Both the position numbers and the translations under genes were made by a program. From Chitinimonas koreensis (lineage in GTDB: Bacteria; Pseudomonadota; Gammaproteobacteria; Burkholderiales; Chitinimonadaceae), in the NCBI RefSeq assembly GCF_014353015.1, contig NZ_CP060704.1, positions 1 through 64,000 of the forward strand: DNA of 64,000 nt. Direction: 5' to 3'. Below are positions 38,606 to 48,331 of the stretch, piece by piece; positions within the stretch are counted from its first letter, which is position 1, and each line of letters begins with the position of its first letter. A model generated the notes under the pieces. The model had not been told where the DNA came from. It worked only from the letters and a program-made list of their open reading frames with translations, and did no database searches.

Positions 38606-39116
38606 TGCCGGTCTCGAGCCAGCTGCTCAAGCCGATGAAGCTGCGCTTCATCGTGTTCACCGTCCTGTTGGCGCTCACGCTGGCGCTGATCCCCTGGGGC
38701 CAGACCGCGCGCGCCATCCTGCCCGACTTCGTCGCGCTGATCCTGCTCTACTGGTGCATGAACCAGCCGCGCCACGTCGGCGTCGGCTGGGCCTTCTGGC
38801 TCGGCCTGATGCTCGACATCGCCGACGGCGCGCTGCTGGGCCAGCACGCCTTCGCCTATTGCCTGACCAGCTGGGCGGTACTGGCGCGCCATCGCCAGCT
38901 CGGCATGTTCCCGCTGTGGCAGCAGGCGCTCTACGTCGGCCCGCTGCTGCTGGCCAACCAGCTGATCATGCTGGTGCTGCGCCTCCTCACCGGCAGCGCC
39001 TTCCCCGGCTGGCTGATCTTCGCCGGCCCCTGGTCGGCATGCTGCTGTGGCCGCTCTTGTGCCAGCTGCTGCAGATCCCGCAGCGGGTCGATCGCCCGGC
39101 CGAAATCCAGTCATGA
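38605..39116 (+). CDS. mreD: Rod shape-determining protein MreD (frameshifted in this sequence)
   Basis: Polytopic inner-membrane partner of MreC. Four or five hydrophobic segments are visible (FIVFTVLLALTLALIPWG, PDFVALILLYW, GWAFWLGLMLDIADGALLG, NQLIMLVLRLL). At the CCCC run 39027-39030 one base is missing: the frame as read runs on into the next gene and would fuse mreD to mrdA in one 848-residue ORF. Restoring one C gives LVGMLLWPLLCQLLQIPQR and a stop at 39116, 170 residues, the usual MreD ending. The apparent fusion should not be taken as real. Confidence 0.9.
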
Positions 39117-39156
39117 TCCGCCGCTCCCATCCGCGCGCCCTGCCGGCGTCTCGCGC

Positions 39157-41151
39157 ATGAGCCGCCGCACCGTCCTGCGCGACCACCACGGCGAGCGCTA
39201 CAGCTTCCAGCTGCGGCTCCTGGTCGCCATCACCGGCGTGCTGGCCGGCTTCGCCGTGCTGCTCGGCCGCTTCAGCTATCTGCAGGTGATGCAGCACGAC
39301 AAGTACCACACGCTGGCCGAATCGAACCGCATCTCGCTGGTGCCGATCCCGCCCTCGCGCGGCATCATCACCGACCGCAACGGCGTGGTGCTGGCCCACA
39401 ACTATTCGGCCTATACGCTCGAGGTGACGCCGTCGCGGCTCGACGGCACGCTCGAGGACAAGCTCAACCAGCTCGGCGAAGTGGTCGAGATCACGCCCAA
39501 GGACCGCCGCCGCTTCAAGAAGATGCTGGAAGAGAGCAAGGCCTTCGAGTCGCTGCCGATCAAGACCCGGCTGACCGACGAGGAGGTGGCGCGCTTCGCC
39601 GCCCAGGCCTTCCGCTTCCCGGGCGTCGAGATCAAGGCGCGGCTGTTCCGCGACTACCCGATGGGCGAGTCGGCCTCGCACCTGATCGGCTATATCGGCC
39701 GCATCAACGACCGCGACCTCGACAACCTGACCGCCGATGGACGGATCGCCAATTACAAGGGCACCGACCACATGGGCAAGTTCGGCCTGGAGCAGAGCTA
39801 CGAGAAGTCGCTGCACGGCCAGACCGGCTACGAGGAGGTCGAGACCGATGCCGGCGGCCGCGCGCTGCGCTCGCTGCGGCGCACCCCGCCGGTGTCGGGC
39901 GACAACCTGGTGCTGACCGTCGACATCAAGCTGCAGCAGCTGGTCGAGCGCGCCTTCGGCGACCGCAAGGGCGCGCTGGTGGCGATCGAGCCGGCCACCG
40001 GCGGCGTGCTGGCGCTGGTGTCGCGGCCCGGCTTCGATCCGAACCTGTTCGTCGACGGCATCGATCCGGTGTCCTGGCGCGAACTGAACGAATCGGAAGA
40101 CCGGCCGCTGAACAACCGCGCGATCCAGGGCCTTTACCCGCCCGGCTCCACCTTCAAGCCCTTCATGGCGCTGGCCGCGCTCGAGACCGGCAAGCGCCGG
40201 CCCGGCGATGCGATCGCCGATCCGGGCTTCTTCACGCTCGGCAACCATACCTGGCGCGACGACCGGCCCGGCGGCCACGGCTACGTCGACATGCTGAAAT
40301 CCATCGTGGTCAGCTGCGACACCTACTACTACCGCCTCGCCAACGACATGGGCATCGACCTGATCTCGGGCTTCATGGGGCCGCTCGGTTTCGGCCGCAA
40401 GACCGGCATCGACCTGCCCGGCGAGAAGGACGGCATCCTGCCCTCGCAGGAATGGAAGCGCCGCTACTTCAAGCGCCGCGACGCCCAGCGCTGGCTGGCC
40501 GGCGACACCGTCTCGATCGGCATCGGCCAGGGCTACAACAGCTACACCATCGTGCAGCTGGCGCAGGCCACCGCCACGCTGGTCAACCGCGGCGAGCAAT
40601 ACCGGCCGCACCTGGTGCGCTACGTCGAGGACAGCGTGTCGCGCCAGCGCAGCGTGGTGGAGCCGAAGCCGATCCAGCGCCTGCCGTACAAGAAGGACCA
40701 CGTCGACTACATCATGCAGGCCATGGTGGCGACCAACCAGGGCGGCACCGCGGCGCGCGCCTTCGCCGGCGCCGGCTACACCTCGGGCGGCAAGACCGGC
40801 ACCGCGCAGCTGTTCAGCCTGCGCGGCAGCAAGTACAACAAGCACGCGCTGCGCAAGGAGCTGCACGACAACGCGCTGTTCATCGCCTTCGCGCCGGCCG
40901 ACCAGCCGAAGATCGCGCTGGCCATGGTGTGCGAGAACTGCGGCTTCGGCGCCGAGGCGGCCGCGCCGATCGCGCGCCGCGCCTTCGACTACTACCTGCT
41001 GGGCAAGCTGCCGGCCGATACGCCGGCGGTCAGCGCGCCGGCGCAGCCGGCCGACCCGGCGGGCGCCGACGCCGACCCGGAGGCGCCGCCGCCCGGCGGC
41101 CAGGCGCAGACGCCGCTGCAGCAATTCATGAGCCGCCGCCATGTGGATTAA
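39157..41151 (+). CDS. mrdA: Penicillin-binding protein 2 (elongation transpeptidase)
   Basis: Peptidoglycan transpeptidase of the elongasome, partner of RodA. It is 664 residues from MSRRTVLRDHHGERYSFQLR. One N-terminal membrane segment (about 22-42), a pedestal domain (RGIITDRNGVVLAHNYSAYT), then the transpeptidase domain with active-site S331 (PPGSTFKPFMA), the second motif SCD in VVSCDTYYYRLA, and KTG at 546-548 (GGKTGTAQL). A Pro/Ala-rich tail ends the protein. The start was chosen over the apparent mreD fusion. It overlaps rodA by 11 bases. Confidence 0.96.
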   Translation: MSRRTVLRDHHGERYSFQLRLLVAITGVLAGFAVLLGRFSYLQVMQHDKYHTLAESNRISLVPIPPSRGIITDRNGVVLAHNYSAYTLEVTPSRLDGTLEDKLNQLGEVVEITPKDRRRFKKMLEESKAFESLPIKTRLTDEEVARFAAQAFRFPGVEIKARLFRDYPMGESASHLIGYIGRINDRDLDNLTADGRIANYKGTDHMGKFGLEQSYEKSLHGQTGYEEVETDAGGRALRSLRRTPPVSGDNLVLTVDIKLQQLVERAFGDRKGALVAIEPATGGVLALVSRPGFDPNLFVDGIDPVSWRELNESEDRPLNNRAIQGLYPPGSTFKPFMALAALETGKRRPGDAIADPGFFTLGNHTWRDDRPGGHGYVDMLKSIVVSCDTYYYRLANDMGIDLISGFMGPLGFGRKTGIDLPGEKDGILPSQEWKRRYFKRRDAQRWLAGDTVSIGIGQGYNSYTIVQLAQATATLVNRGEQYRPHLVRYVEDSVSRQRSVVEPKPIQRLPYKKDHVDYIMQAMVATNQGGTAARAFAGAGYTSGGKTGTAQLFSLRGSKYNKHALRKELHDNALFIAFAPADQPKIALAMVCENCGFGAEAAAPIARRAFDYYLLGKLPADTPAVSAPAQPADPAGADADPEAPPPGGQAQTPLQQFMSRRHVD

Positions 41152-42256
41152 GCGTTTCGCCCGCCGTCTCGCCGAGCCGTTCGATCCGTGGCTGCTGCTG
41201 TTCGTGGTGCTGCTGGTCGGCGTCAGCCTGCTGACCATCTACTCGGCCTCGAACGAGAGCACCGACAAGATCGTCAGCAAGCTGGTGTCGGTGACGGTGG
41301 CGTTCAGCGCGATGTGGCTGGTGGCCAATCTCAAGCCGACCCAGCTGATGTGGCTGGCGCCGCCGATCTACCTGGTCGGCATCGTGCTGCTGGTCGGGGT
41401 GGCGCTGTTCGGCGACATCACCAACGGCGCGCGGCGCTGGCTCGACCTCGGCGTGGCGCGCATCCAGCCGTCCGAACTGATGAAGCTGGCGGTGCCGATG
41501 CTGCTGGCCTGGTATTTCCAGCGCCACGAATCGAACCTGCACGTACGGCACTTCCTGGTGGCCGCGGTGATGATCGCGCTGCCGCTGGCGCTGGTGTTCA
41601 AGCAGCCCGACCTCGGCACCGCCACGCTGATCGCGGCGGCCGGCTTCTACGTGCTGTTCTTCGCCGGCCTGAGCTGGCGGGTGATCCTGCCGCTGGTGCT
41701 GGCCGGCTGCGTCGCGGTCTGGTTCGTGGTCGACGTCGATCGCTGCATGATCGTGTTCCACAAGTACCAGTGCGAACGGGTGCAGACCCAGCTCGACCCG
41801 ATGTCCGATCCGCTCGGCAAGGGCTACCACATCATCCAGGGCACCATCGCGATCGGCTCGGGCGGCGTGCTCGGCAAGGGCTGGCTCAGCGGCACCCAGA
41901 CCCATCTCGACTTCATCCCCGAGCGCACCACCGACTTCATCTTCGCGGTGTTCGGCGAGGAATTCGGCCTGGTCGGCAACATCGTGCTGCTGCTGCTCTA
42001 CCTGTGCGTGATCGGCCGCGGGCTGATCATCGCCCACAACGCCTCCAGCCTGTTCGGCCGCCTTCTGGCCGGCGCGCTGACGCTGTCCTTCTTCACCTAT
42101 GCCTTCGTCAACATGGGCATGGTGTCGGGCATCTTGCCGGTGGTGGGCGTGCCGCTGCCGCTGGTGAGCTATGGCGGCACGGCCATGCTGTCGATCCTGA
42201 TCGGCTTCGGTATGCTCATGAGCATCCAGCGCGATCGCAAGCTGATGAAACGCTAG
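41141..42256 (+). CDS. rodA: RodA peptidoglycan glycosyltransferase (SEDS family)
   Basis: Multi-pass SEDS polymerase that extends glycan strands with PBP2. It is 371 residues with about ten hydrophobic segments. Family stretches include GDITNGARRWLDLGVARIQP, ELMKLAVPMLLAWYF, HLDFIPERTTDFIFAVFGEE and GVPLPLVSYGGTAMLSILIG. The start overlaps mrdA by 11 bases, implying coupled translation. It is followed by a composite repeat (copy A) and then rlpA. Confidence 0.97.
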   Translation: MWIKRFARRLAEPFDPWLLLFVVLLVGVSLLTIYSASNESTDKIVSKLVSVTVAFSAMWLVANLKPTQLMWLAPPIYLVGIVLLVGVALFGDITNGARRWLDLGVARIQPSELMKLAVPMLLAWYFQRHESNLHVRHFLVAAVMIALPLALVFKQPDLGTATLIAAAGFYVLFFAGLSWRVILPLVLAGCVAVWFVVDVDRCMIVFHKYQCERVQTQLDPMSDPLGKGYHIIQGTIAIGSGGVLGKGWLSGTQTHLDFIPERTTDFIFAVFGEEFGLVGNIVLLLLYLCVIGRGLIIAHNASSLFGRLLAGALTLSFFTYAFVNMGMVSGILPVVGVPLPLVSYGGTAMLSILIGFGMLMSIQRDRKLMKR

Positions 42257-42269
42257 TCGGGGCGCGCCT

Positions 42270-42424
42270 TCGGGTTGTGATGGCCGTTGTGGCAGATCGG
42301 CCCGCAGTGCGGGCACCCGGCGGAGCCGGGCGCTTGCGGCCGATGAATCTCCAAGCAGCGGCGCGCCCTGTTTGATTCCAACTCCCCCGCCCTCGCCGCC
42401 GCGAGGGAGCCTCGCTTCGCCCGC
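42270..42424 (+). repeat. Composite intergenic repeat, copy A (short form)
   Basis: Matches copy B (56191-56350) over its whole length: GGGTTGTGA at the left, GCACCCGG-CGGAG-CCGGGCGCTTGCGG hairpin in the middle, and CCCCCGCCCTCGCCGCCGCG, then AGGGAGCCTCGCT at the right. It lies between rodA and rlpA. Confidence 0.75.
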
Positions 42425-42500
42425 GTGTGCTTTTAAAGGCAATCGTGCGATTCGACGATCGCCCCAGAGCGAGGCGCTTTCTAGATGCCCGGAGGCTCGT

Positions 42501-43564
42501 ATGATCCGTCGCTTCCTCGTTGTCCTGCCCTTCTGCTGCTGGCCGCCTGCGCCACCCATGTCGCCCCGCCGGCAACTCGTCCGGTGCCCGCTACCCCCTC
42601 GGCCAGGCCGGCCGAACCCGCGACCGCCCCGTCGCCCGGCCTGCCGCCGGCCAAGCCCGAGCAGATTCCCAAGCAGTTCGGCGGCTACTACAAGGACGAC
42701 GGCCCGATCCTCGAGGTGCCCTACGACCTCGACGCGCTGCCCGAACCCGAGGTGAAGCTCGAGCCGCTCAACCGCTTCGCCAACAAGCCCTACAGCGTGC
42801 TCGGCAAGACCTATACGCCGAAGTCGCCGCTGGTGCCTTACAGCGCCGAGGGCGTCGCGTCGTGGTACGGCAAGAAATTCCACGGCAAGCGCACCTCGAG
42901 CGGCGAGCCCTACGACATGTTCAAGCTGACCGCCGCCCACCCGGTGCTGCCGATCCCGAGCTATGCGCGGGTGACCAGCCTCGACACCGGCAAGTCGGTG
43001 GTGGTGCGCGTCAACGATCGCGGGCCGTTCCACAAGGGCCGGCTGATCGATCTCTCCTATGCCGCCGCCTACCGGCTCGGCTACCACAACGGCGGAAGCG
43101 CGCGCGTGCGGGTCGAGGCGCTGGTGCCGGGCCAGGACAGGAAGCCGTCCACGCCGGAGCTGGCGCTGGTGCAATCGGTCGAGGCCAGCGCCGGGCGGCT
43201 GCCCGAGCCGGCGATGGACGATGCGCCGACGGGTGCGGCCGGGCCGCAGGGCGCGACGCCGGCCGGCGACCCGGCGGGCGGCGATCCGCTGGCGCGGCTG
43301 GCCATCGAGGCGCCGGCCCAGGCCGAGCTCAGCGGCGACCGGCGCTGGGTGCAGCTCGGCGCCTTCGCCAGCCAGATCGCGGCCGAGGCCTTCCGCAGCA
43401 AGGTGGCCGAAGCGCTGAACGGCGTGGCCGGCGCCCCGGTGATCGAGCCCGGCGGCGGCGTCTGGCGCGTGCGGGTCGGGCCGTTCGCCAGCCGCGGCGA
43501 GGCTCAGCAGGCGGCCGAGCGGATCGCCTCGAGCGCCGATCTGCGGCCGGTGGTGGTGCGTTAA
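42501..43564 (+). CDS. rlpA: RlpA-like septal lytic transglycosylase lipoprotein (frameshifted in this sequence)
   Basis: Outer-membrane lipoprotein that cleaves denuded glycan strands. ATG 42501 gives MIRRFLVVLP, then the frame breaks at CCC 42528-42530. One restored C gives LLLLAACATH, a proper lipobox (LAAC), and joins the long frame. A double-psi beta-barrel domain follows (GVASWYGKKFHGKRTSSGEP and VVRVNDRGPFHKGRLIDLSY). A C-terminal SPOR domain ends the protein (WVQLGAFASQIAAEAFRSKV). Corrected length is 354 residues. It is last in the mre-mrdA-rodA-rlpA cluster. Confidence 0.92.
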
Positions 43565-43581
43565 GGCGGATAAGGTGTTTT

Positions 43582-43660
43582 ACCGCGGAGGATGCCGAGG
43601 CCGCGGAGGAAGAACGAGAGGCCGCTAGAACACCGCCGTGTCCTCGGCGTCCTCCGCGGT
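43582..43660. repeat. Long inverted repeat element, copy 1
   Basis: ACCGCGGAGGATGCCGAGG (43582-43600) faces TCCTCGGCGTCCTCCGCGGT (43641-43660), forming a near-perfect 19-20-bp stem around 40 bases. Related elements are at 49422-49520 and 60308-60441. It lies just after rlpA. Confidence 0.8.
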
Positions 43661-43731
43661 GAAGCTTTCCGGCTTCGAAATCCGGCAATGCGGCGTGGAT
43701 ACGCGCAGCAGGCGAACCAACCGCCGCTGGC

Positions 43732-43802
43732 GTAGGAGCGGCTTCAGCCGCGAATCGCCGGACGTGTCACTGTCGACCATTCGCGGCTGAAGCCGCTCCT
43801 GC
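43732..43802. repeat. Inverted pair of REP-like palindromes
   Basis: GTAGGAGCGGCTTCAGCCGC (from 43732) faces GCGGCTGAAGCCGCTCCTGC (to 43802), separated by about 23 bases, a BIME-like arrangement. A single copy is at 26639-26662. It lies in the rlpA/FecR convergent spacer. Confidence 0.85.
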
Positions 43803-43859
43803 GCGATCTTCTCGGCGACCTGCGCCGAAGGCCCGTCGGCGATCGTCACCCGACCGCCA

Positions 43860-44729
43860 TCAACCGCCCATCGGCCCCACCTGCACCAGCGGCGTCGCCA
43901 GCTCGGCCTTCAGCTTCTCGCCCAGCGCGCGCGCATCGGCCTCGCTGGCCAGCCGTTCCAGCCCGACCCGGTACTTGCCGCCGGACAGCGGCCGGATGCG
44001 CGCCGCGTAGCCGGCCTCGCGCAGGCCGTCGTACCAGCGCAGCGCCTCGTCCTGGTTGGCGACCACCGCCACGATCAGCCGCCAGCGGCCGTCGCTGCGC
44101 GCCACGCCGGCCTGCGGCTCGGTCTGCGGCGCCCATTCGTTGACCACCTTGGCGGCGTCGACCTTGGCCTTGGGCAGCGCCGGCTTGCCCTTGGGCGCGA
44201 CGTAGAAATCGAGCGGCTCGTCGAGCGTATGGAAGCCGTTCTCACCCTCGTGCGACACGCTGATGCGGCCCTCGAGCAGGCAGACCAGGTCCTTCTCGTC
44301 GTCCGACTTGCCCCACAGATCGGTGCCGCGGATGCCGGCGGTGACGGTGGCGATGCGCACGTCGACCTCGCGCTGGCGCGGCTTGGCCAGCAGCGCGGTG
44401 GTGAAGCGGAAGGCGCCCTTGATCACCTCGAGCGTGGCCTGGAACGGGCTCTGGCGGCCGTCCGAAGTGCCGAGGTTGTCGGCGCGGAACACCGCCTGCT
44501 CGCCGAGCTTGACCTGGCTGCCCTCGGGCAGCGTCAGCAGCACGCGCGCGCCGGCGCCGGTGGTGATCACGTCGCCGCTTTGCAGCGCCGTGCCCGGGAT
44601 CAGCGGGCCGCGCTGGCCGCCGTGCTCGATCCAGGCCGGCATGTTGACGGCGCTGACCACGGTCGGCGCCGTCCAGGCCTGGGCGGCCAGCAGGACGGCG
44701 AGCAGGGAAACGGGAAGGCGGGCGCGCAT
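43860..44729 (-). CDS. FecR-domain protein with C-terminal SPOR-like repeat
   Basis: Predicted 289-residue secreted or periplasmic protein. It has a signal peptide (MRARLPVSLLAVLLAAQAWT), then a FecR-type beta domain (LQSGDVITTGAGARVLLTLP, VRIATVTAGIRGTDLWGKSD). The C-terminal 75 residues look like a SPOR domain (WRLIVAVVANQDEALRWYDG, GGKYRVGLERLAS), which would bind denuded peptidoglycan. No sigma-regulator partner is adjacent, so this is not a classical anti-sigma system. It is divergent from leuS. The function is unknown. Confidence 0.75.
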   Translation of the reverse strand: MRARLPVSLLAVLLAAQAWTAPTVVSAVNMPAWIEHGGQRGPLIPGTALQSGDVITTGAGARVLLTLPEGSQVKLGEQAVFRADNLGTSDGRQSPFQATLEVIKGAFRFTTALLAKPRQREVDVRIATVTAGIRGTDLWGKSDDEKDLVCLLEGRISVSHEGENGFHTLDEPLDFYVAPKGKPALPKAKVDAAKVVNEWAPQTEPQAGVARSDGRWRLIVAVVANQDEALRWYDGLREAGYAARIRPLSGGKYRVGLERLASEADARALGEKLKAELATPLVQVGPMGG

Positions 44730-44765
44730 GGTGGTCCTCGAGCGGTGCGGGTGGGATCGGTCGGT

Positions 44766-44771
44766 TATAAT
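44766..44771 (+). promoter_or_regulatory. Likely -10 of the leuS promoter
   Basis: A perfect TATAAT in GGTTATAATTCCGGC, the common context of strong promoters in this genome (also GGGTATAATCCCGG at 56461). No good -35 is visible. The leader up to ATG 44920 is 150 bases and contains a CTCCG-TCGAA-CGGAG hairpin and a CCCCCGGGGCGG stretch resembling part of the composite repeat. Confidence 0.55.
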
Positions 44772-44919
44772 TCCGGCTTTACCTGGCCGCCAGGCAACAA
44801 GTGCACAACGGCGGCCGGCAGCGAATACGAGCCAACGAGCGCCGACGGCGCTGCCCGGCTGCTCCGTCGAACGGAGCCCCCGGGGCGGTGCGTCGGCCTC
44901 GACCGTCAGGATAGCCCAC

Positions 44920-47651
44920 ATGCAAGAACACTACCGCCCGTCCGACGTCGAAGCCGCCGCCCAGCAACACTGGCAGGCCCGCGACGCCTACCGCGTGACC
45001 GAAGACCAGCAGAAGCCCAAGTACTACGCCTGCTCGATGCTGCCCTACCCGTCGGGCAAGCTGCACATGGGCCATGTGCGCAACTACACGATCAACGACA
45101 TGCTGGCCCGCCATCTGCGCATGAAGGGCTACAACGTGCTGATGCCGATGGGCTGGGATGCCTTCGGCCTGCCGGCCGAGAACGCCGCCATCGCCTACGG
45201 CAAGCCGCCGGCCGAGTGGACCTACGCCAACATCGCCGACATGAAGTCGCAGATGCAGCCCTTGGGCCTCGCCTTCGACTGGTCGCGCGAGGTCGCCACC
45301 TGCGACCCGGCCTACTACCGCTGGAACCAGTGGCTGTTCCTCAAGATGCTCGAGCGCGGCATCGCCTACAAGAAGACCCAGGTGGTGAACTGGGATCCGA
45401 TCGACCAGACCGTGCTGGCCAACGAGCAGGTGGTCGACGGCCGCGGCTGGCGCTCGGGCGCGCTGGTCGAGAAGCGCGAGATCCCCGGCTACTACTTCGG
45501 CATCACCCAGTACGCCGAGGAACTGCTCGGCGACATCGACCAGCTCGACGGCTGGCCCGACCAGGTACGCGCCATGCAGCGCAACTGGATCGGCAAGAGC
45601 GAGGGCGTGCGCTTCGCCTTCCCGCATTCGATCCGCGGCGCCGACGGCGAGCTGGTCGGCGGCGGCCGGCTGTGGGTGTTCACCACCCGCGCCGACACCA
45701 TCATGGGCGTCACCTTCTGCGCCGTGGCGGCCGAGCACCCGCTGGCCGCGCGCGCGGCCGAACTGAAGCCCGAGCTCGCCGCCTTCATCGACGAATGCAA
45801 GCAGGGCGGCACCACCGAGGCCGAGCTGGCGACCCAGGACAAGAAGGGCCAGCCGACCGGCCTGTACGTGACCCATCCGCTGACCGGCGAGCAGGTCGAG
45901 GTGTGGATCGGCAACTACGTGCTGATGGGCTACGGCGACGGCGCGGTGATGGGGGTGCCGGCCCACGACGAGCGCGATTTCGCCTTCGCAAGGAAATATA
46001 GGCTGCCTATTAAGCCTGTTGTTATGCCTCAAAAACATCTTGAAGCGATAACGGCTCATGAAAAGGCACTTGCCCAAGAAAAATTAGAATTTGATCAAGG
46101 TGTTAGCGATCGTATCCAAGTACTTCAAGAGGCGATTGATAGTATTCGTAGCATGAAGGAGTGGTCAGATCCGAATGCTATTTGGCGCACCGAATTTGGC
46201 GAGGTTGGTAATTGCGTTAACTCTGGTAAATACGACGGCCTCGACTACAAGGCCGCGGTCGACGCGGTGGCGGCCGACCTGGCCGCGCAGGGCATCGGCG
46301 AGAAGAAGACCACCTGGCGCCTCCGGGACTGGGGCATCTCGCGCCAGCGCTACTGGGGCACGCCGATCCCGATCATCCACTGCGCCTGCTGCGGCGACGT
46401 GCCGGTGCCCTACGAGGACCTGCCGGTGGTGCTGCCGACCGACTGCGTGCCGGACGGCTCGGGCAACCCGCTCAAGCACCGCGCCGACTTCCTCGACGTG
46501 GCCTGCCCAAGTGCGGCGCGGCGGCCCAGCGCGAGACCGACACGATGGACACCTTCGTCGATTCGGCCTGGTACTTCATGCGCTACACCTGCCCCGACGC
46601 GCCGACCATGGTCGATGCCCGCAACGACTACTGGATGGCCGGCGGCATGGACCAGTACATCGGCGGCATCGAGCACGCCGTGCTGCACCTCTTGTACGCG
46701 CGCTTCTGGACCAAGGCGATGCGCGACCTCGGCCTGGTCTCGATCGACGAGCCGTTCAAGGCGCTGTTCACCCAGGGCATGCTGCTGAACGAGTCGTTCT
46801 ACCGCGAGGACGCGACCGGCAAGAAGACCTGGTACTACCCGAACGAGGTCGAGGTCCAGCACGACGACAAGGGCCGGCCGACGTCCGCCACCCTCAAGGC
46901 CGACGGCCAGCCGGTGGTGATGGGCGGCATCGAGAAGATGTCGAAGTCCAAGAACAACGTGGTCGAGCCGAAGGACATCATCGCCCGCTTCGGCGCCGAT
47001 ACCGCGCGGCTGTTCACCATGTTCGCCGGCCCCCCGGAGCAGAGCGCGGCCTGGAGCGACAGCGGCGTCGAGGGGGCCTACCGCTACCTGCGCCGGCTGT
47101 GGATGTTCGGCCACAAGCAGGCCGAGGCGATCCGCTCGGCCGGCGCGGTCGCGGCGGCCGAACTCGACCGCGACGCCAAGGCGCTGCGCTACGAGGTCCA
47201 CGCCACGCTCAAGCAGATCAACGCCGACTACGAGCGGCTGCAGTACAACACCGTGGTGTCGGGCGCGATGAAGCTGCTGAACGCGCTCGAGGGCTACAAG
47301 GGCGAGGCGCCGGCCGTGCTGCGCGAAGGCAGCGGCATCCTGCTGCGCGTGCTCTACCCGGTCAGCCCGCACATCGCCCACGTGCTGTGGGGCGAGCTCG
47401 GCTTCGACGGCGAGATCACCGACGCGGCCTGGCCGGAGCCGGCCGAGGATGCGCTGGTGCAGGACGAGATCAAGCTGATGGTGCAGGTGAACGGCAAGCT
47501 GCGCGGCGAGATCGCCGTGCCCGCCGGCGCCGACCGCGCCGCCATCGAGCAGCTCGCGCTGGCCAACCCCAACGTGCAGAAATTCCTCGAAGGCCAGCCG
47601 CCCAAGAAGGTGGTGGTGGTGCCGGGCCGCCTGGTGAACCTGGTGGTCTGA
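44920..47651 (+). CDS. leuS: Leucyl-tRNA synthetase (frameshifted in this sequence; carries a low-GC patch)
   Basis: Charges tRNA(Leu) with leucine. The HIGH-type motif is HMGH at 49-52 (YPSGKLHMGHVRNYT) and the KMSKS loop is in IEKMSKSKNNVVEP. Corrected length is about 910 residues, some 40 more than usual. Two oddities: residues about 358-438 are encoded by an AT-rich segment (45989-46233), and at 46505-46509 (TGCCCAAGTGC) one C is missing, since PCPKCG-type zinc-loop sequence is expected (ACPKCGAAAQRETDTMDTF). The rest of the frame is intact. The frame break is probably a sequence error; the patch is not. It is followed by lptE and holA. Confidence 0.95.
45989..46233 (+). other. Low-GC in-frame patch inside leuS
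   Basis: About 244 bases at 42% GC by hand count (101 of 240), against about 75% in the 60 bases from 46261. It uses AGG, ATA, TTA, CAA and AAA codons that are rare in this window. It encodes RKYRLPIKPVV at its left and GNCVNSGKYDG at its right, which are themselves conserved leucyl-tRNA synthetase sequence. The segment is thus homologous to leuS but foreign in base use. Between them lies a helical charged insert (HLEAITAHEKALAQEKLEFD, then RIQVLQEAIDSIRSMKEW) not found in the usual enzyme. Confidence 0.85.
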
Positions 47652-47729
47652 TCCGGCCGGGGCGGCTTCGCGGCCGCCCTTTCCATTTGATGCGCGGCTC
47701 CGGCTGCGCCTGCCCGACGAGTGCCTTCC

Positions 47730-48329
47730 ATGCTTCCAATGCTGCGCCGCCTTCTCGCCCTCCTGGCCCTGCTGAGCCTCGCCGCCTGCGGCTTCCACCT
47801 GCGCGGCCTGGGCCAGACCACGCCGCTGGCCTTCGCCAGCCTGCGCATCGACGGCGGCGGCCCGCTCAGCGACATGCTGCAGCGCCAGCTGTCGCTGCGC
47901 AGCGATCTGCAACTGGTGGGCCAGGGCGAGGCGGCCGGCGTGCTGACGCTGGAGAACGAGCGCGTCGAGAAGCAGGTGCTGACGGTGAACCGCAACGCCC
48001 AGGCGACCGAGTACGAGCTGGTCTACCGCATCCAGTTCCGCTTCCGCCAGGACGGCAACGAGCGCATCGGGCCGACCGTGCTGACGCTGCGGCGCGACTA
48101 CTCGTTCGACCCCAACAACCTGCTCGGCAAGGACGCCGAGGAGCAGCTGCTGATCCGCGACATGCGTTCGGACGTGGCGCAGCAGATCATCCGCCGGCTG
48201 GCGGCGATCAAGCCGGTGACCGTGCCGGAAGCGGCGCCGGCGGCGATCGAGCCGGCCGCGCCGAGCGTGCCGAATCCGCCGGTGCTGCAGCCGGTCACGC
48301 CGCAGCCGTCCGTTCCGCTGGCACGCTGA
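47730..48329 (+). CDS. lptE: LPS-assembly lipoprotein LptE
   Basis: Outer-membrane lipoprotein that plugs the LptD barrel for LPS insertion. The start is taken at ATG 47730 (MLPMLRRLLALLALLSLAAC); a GTG at 47721 would add three residues. The lipobox LAAC follows the signal segment. The core shows GFHLRGLG, ATEYELVYRIQFRFRQDG and DMRSDVAQQIIRRLAAI. A Pro/Ala/Val-rich tail is variable in the family. It lies between leuS and holA, the conserved order; holA begins 2 bp after its stop. Confidence 0.93.
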   Translation: MLPMLRRLLALLALLSLAACGFHLRGLGQTTPLAFASLRIDGGGPLSDMLQRQLSLRSDLQLVGQGEAAGVLTLENERVEKQVLTVNRNAQATEYELVYRIQFRFRQDGNERIGPTVLTLRRDYSFDPNNLLGKDAEEQLLIRDMRSDVAQQIIRRLAAIKPVTVPEAAPAAIEPAAPSVPNPPVLQPVTPQPSVPLAR

Positions 48330-48331
48330 GC

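Noticed and set aside
38605..41151. A single 848-residue ORF that looks like an MreD-PBP2 fusion
   Set aside because: The MreD ending is present one frame away and ends in its own stop at 39116; one missing C in the CCCC run at 39027-39030 explains the fusion.
45989..46233. The leuS patch as an intein, group I intron or insertion sequence
   Set aside because: There are no splicing-type residues at the edges, no terminal repeats, and the edges encode conserved leucyl-tRNA synthetase sequence; replacement by homologous DNA fits better.
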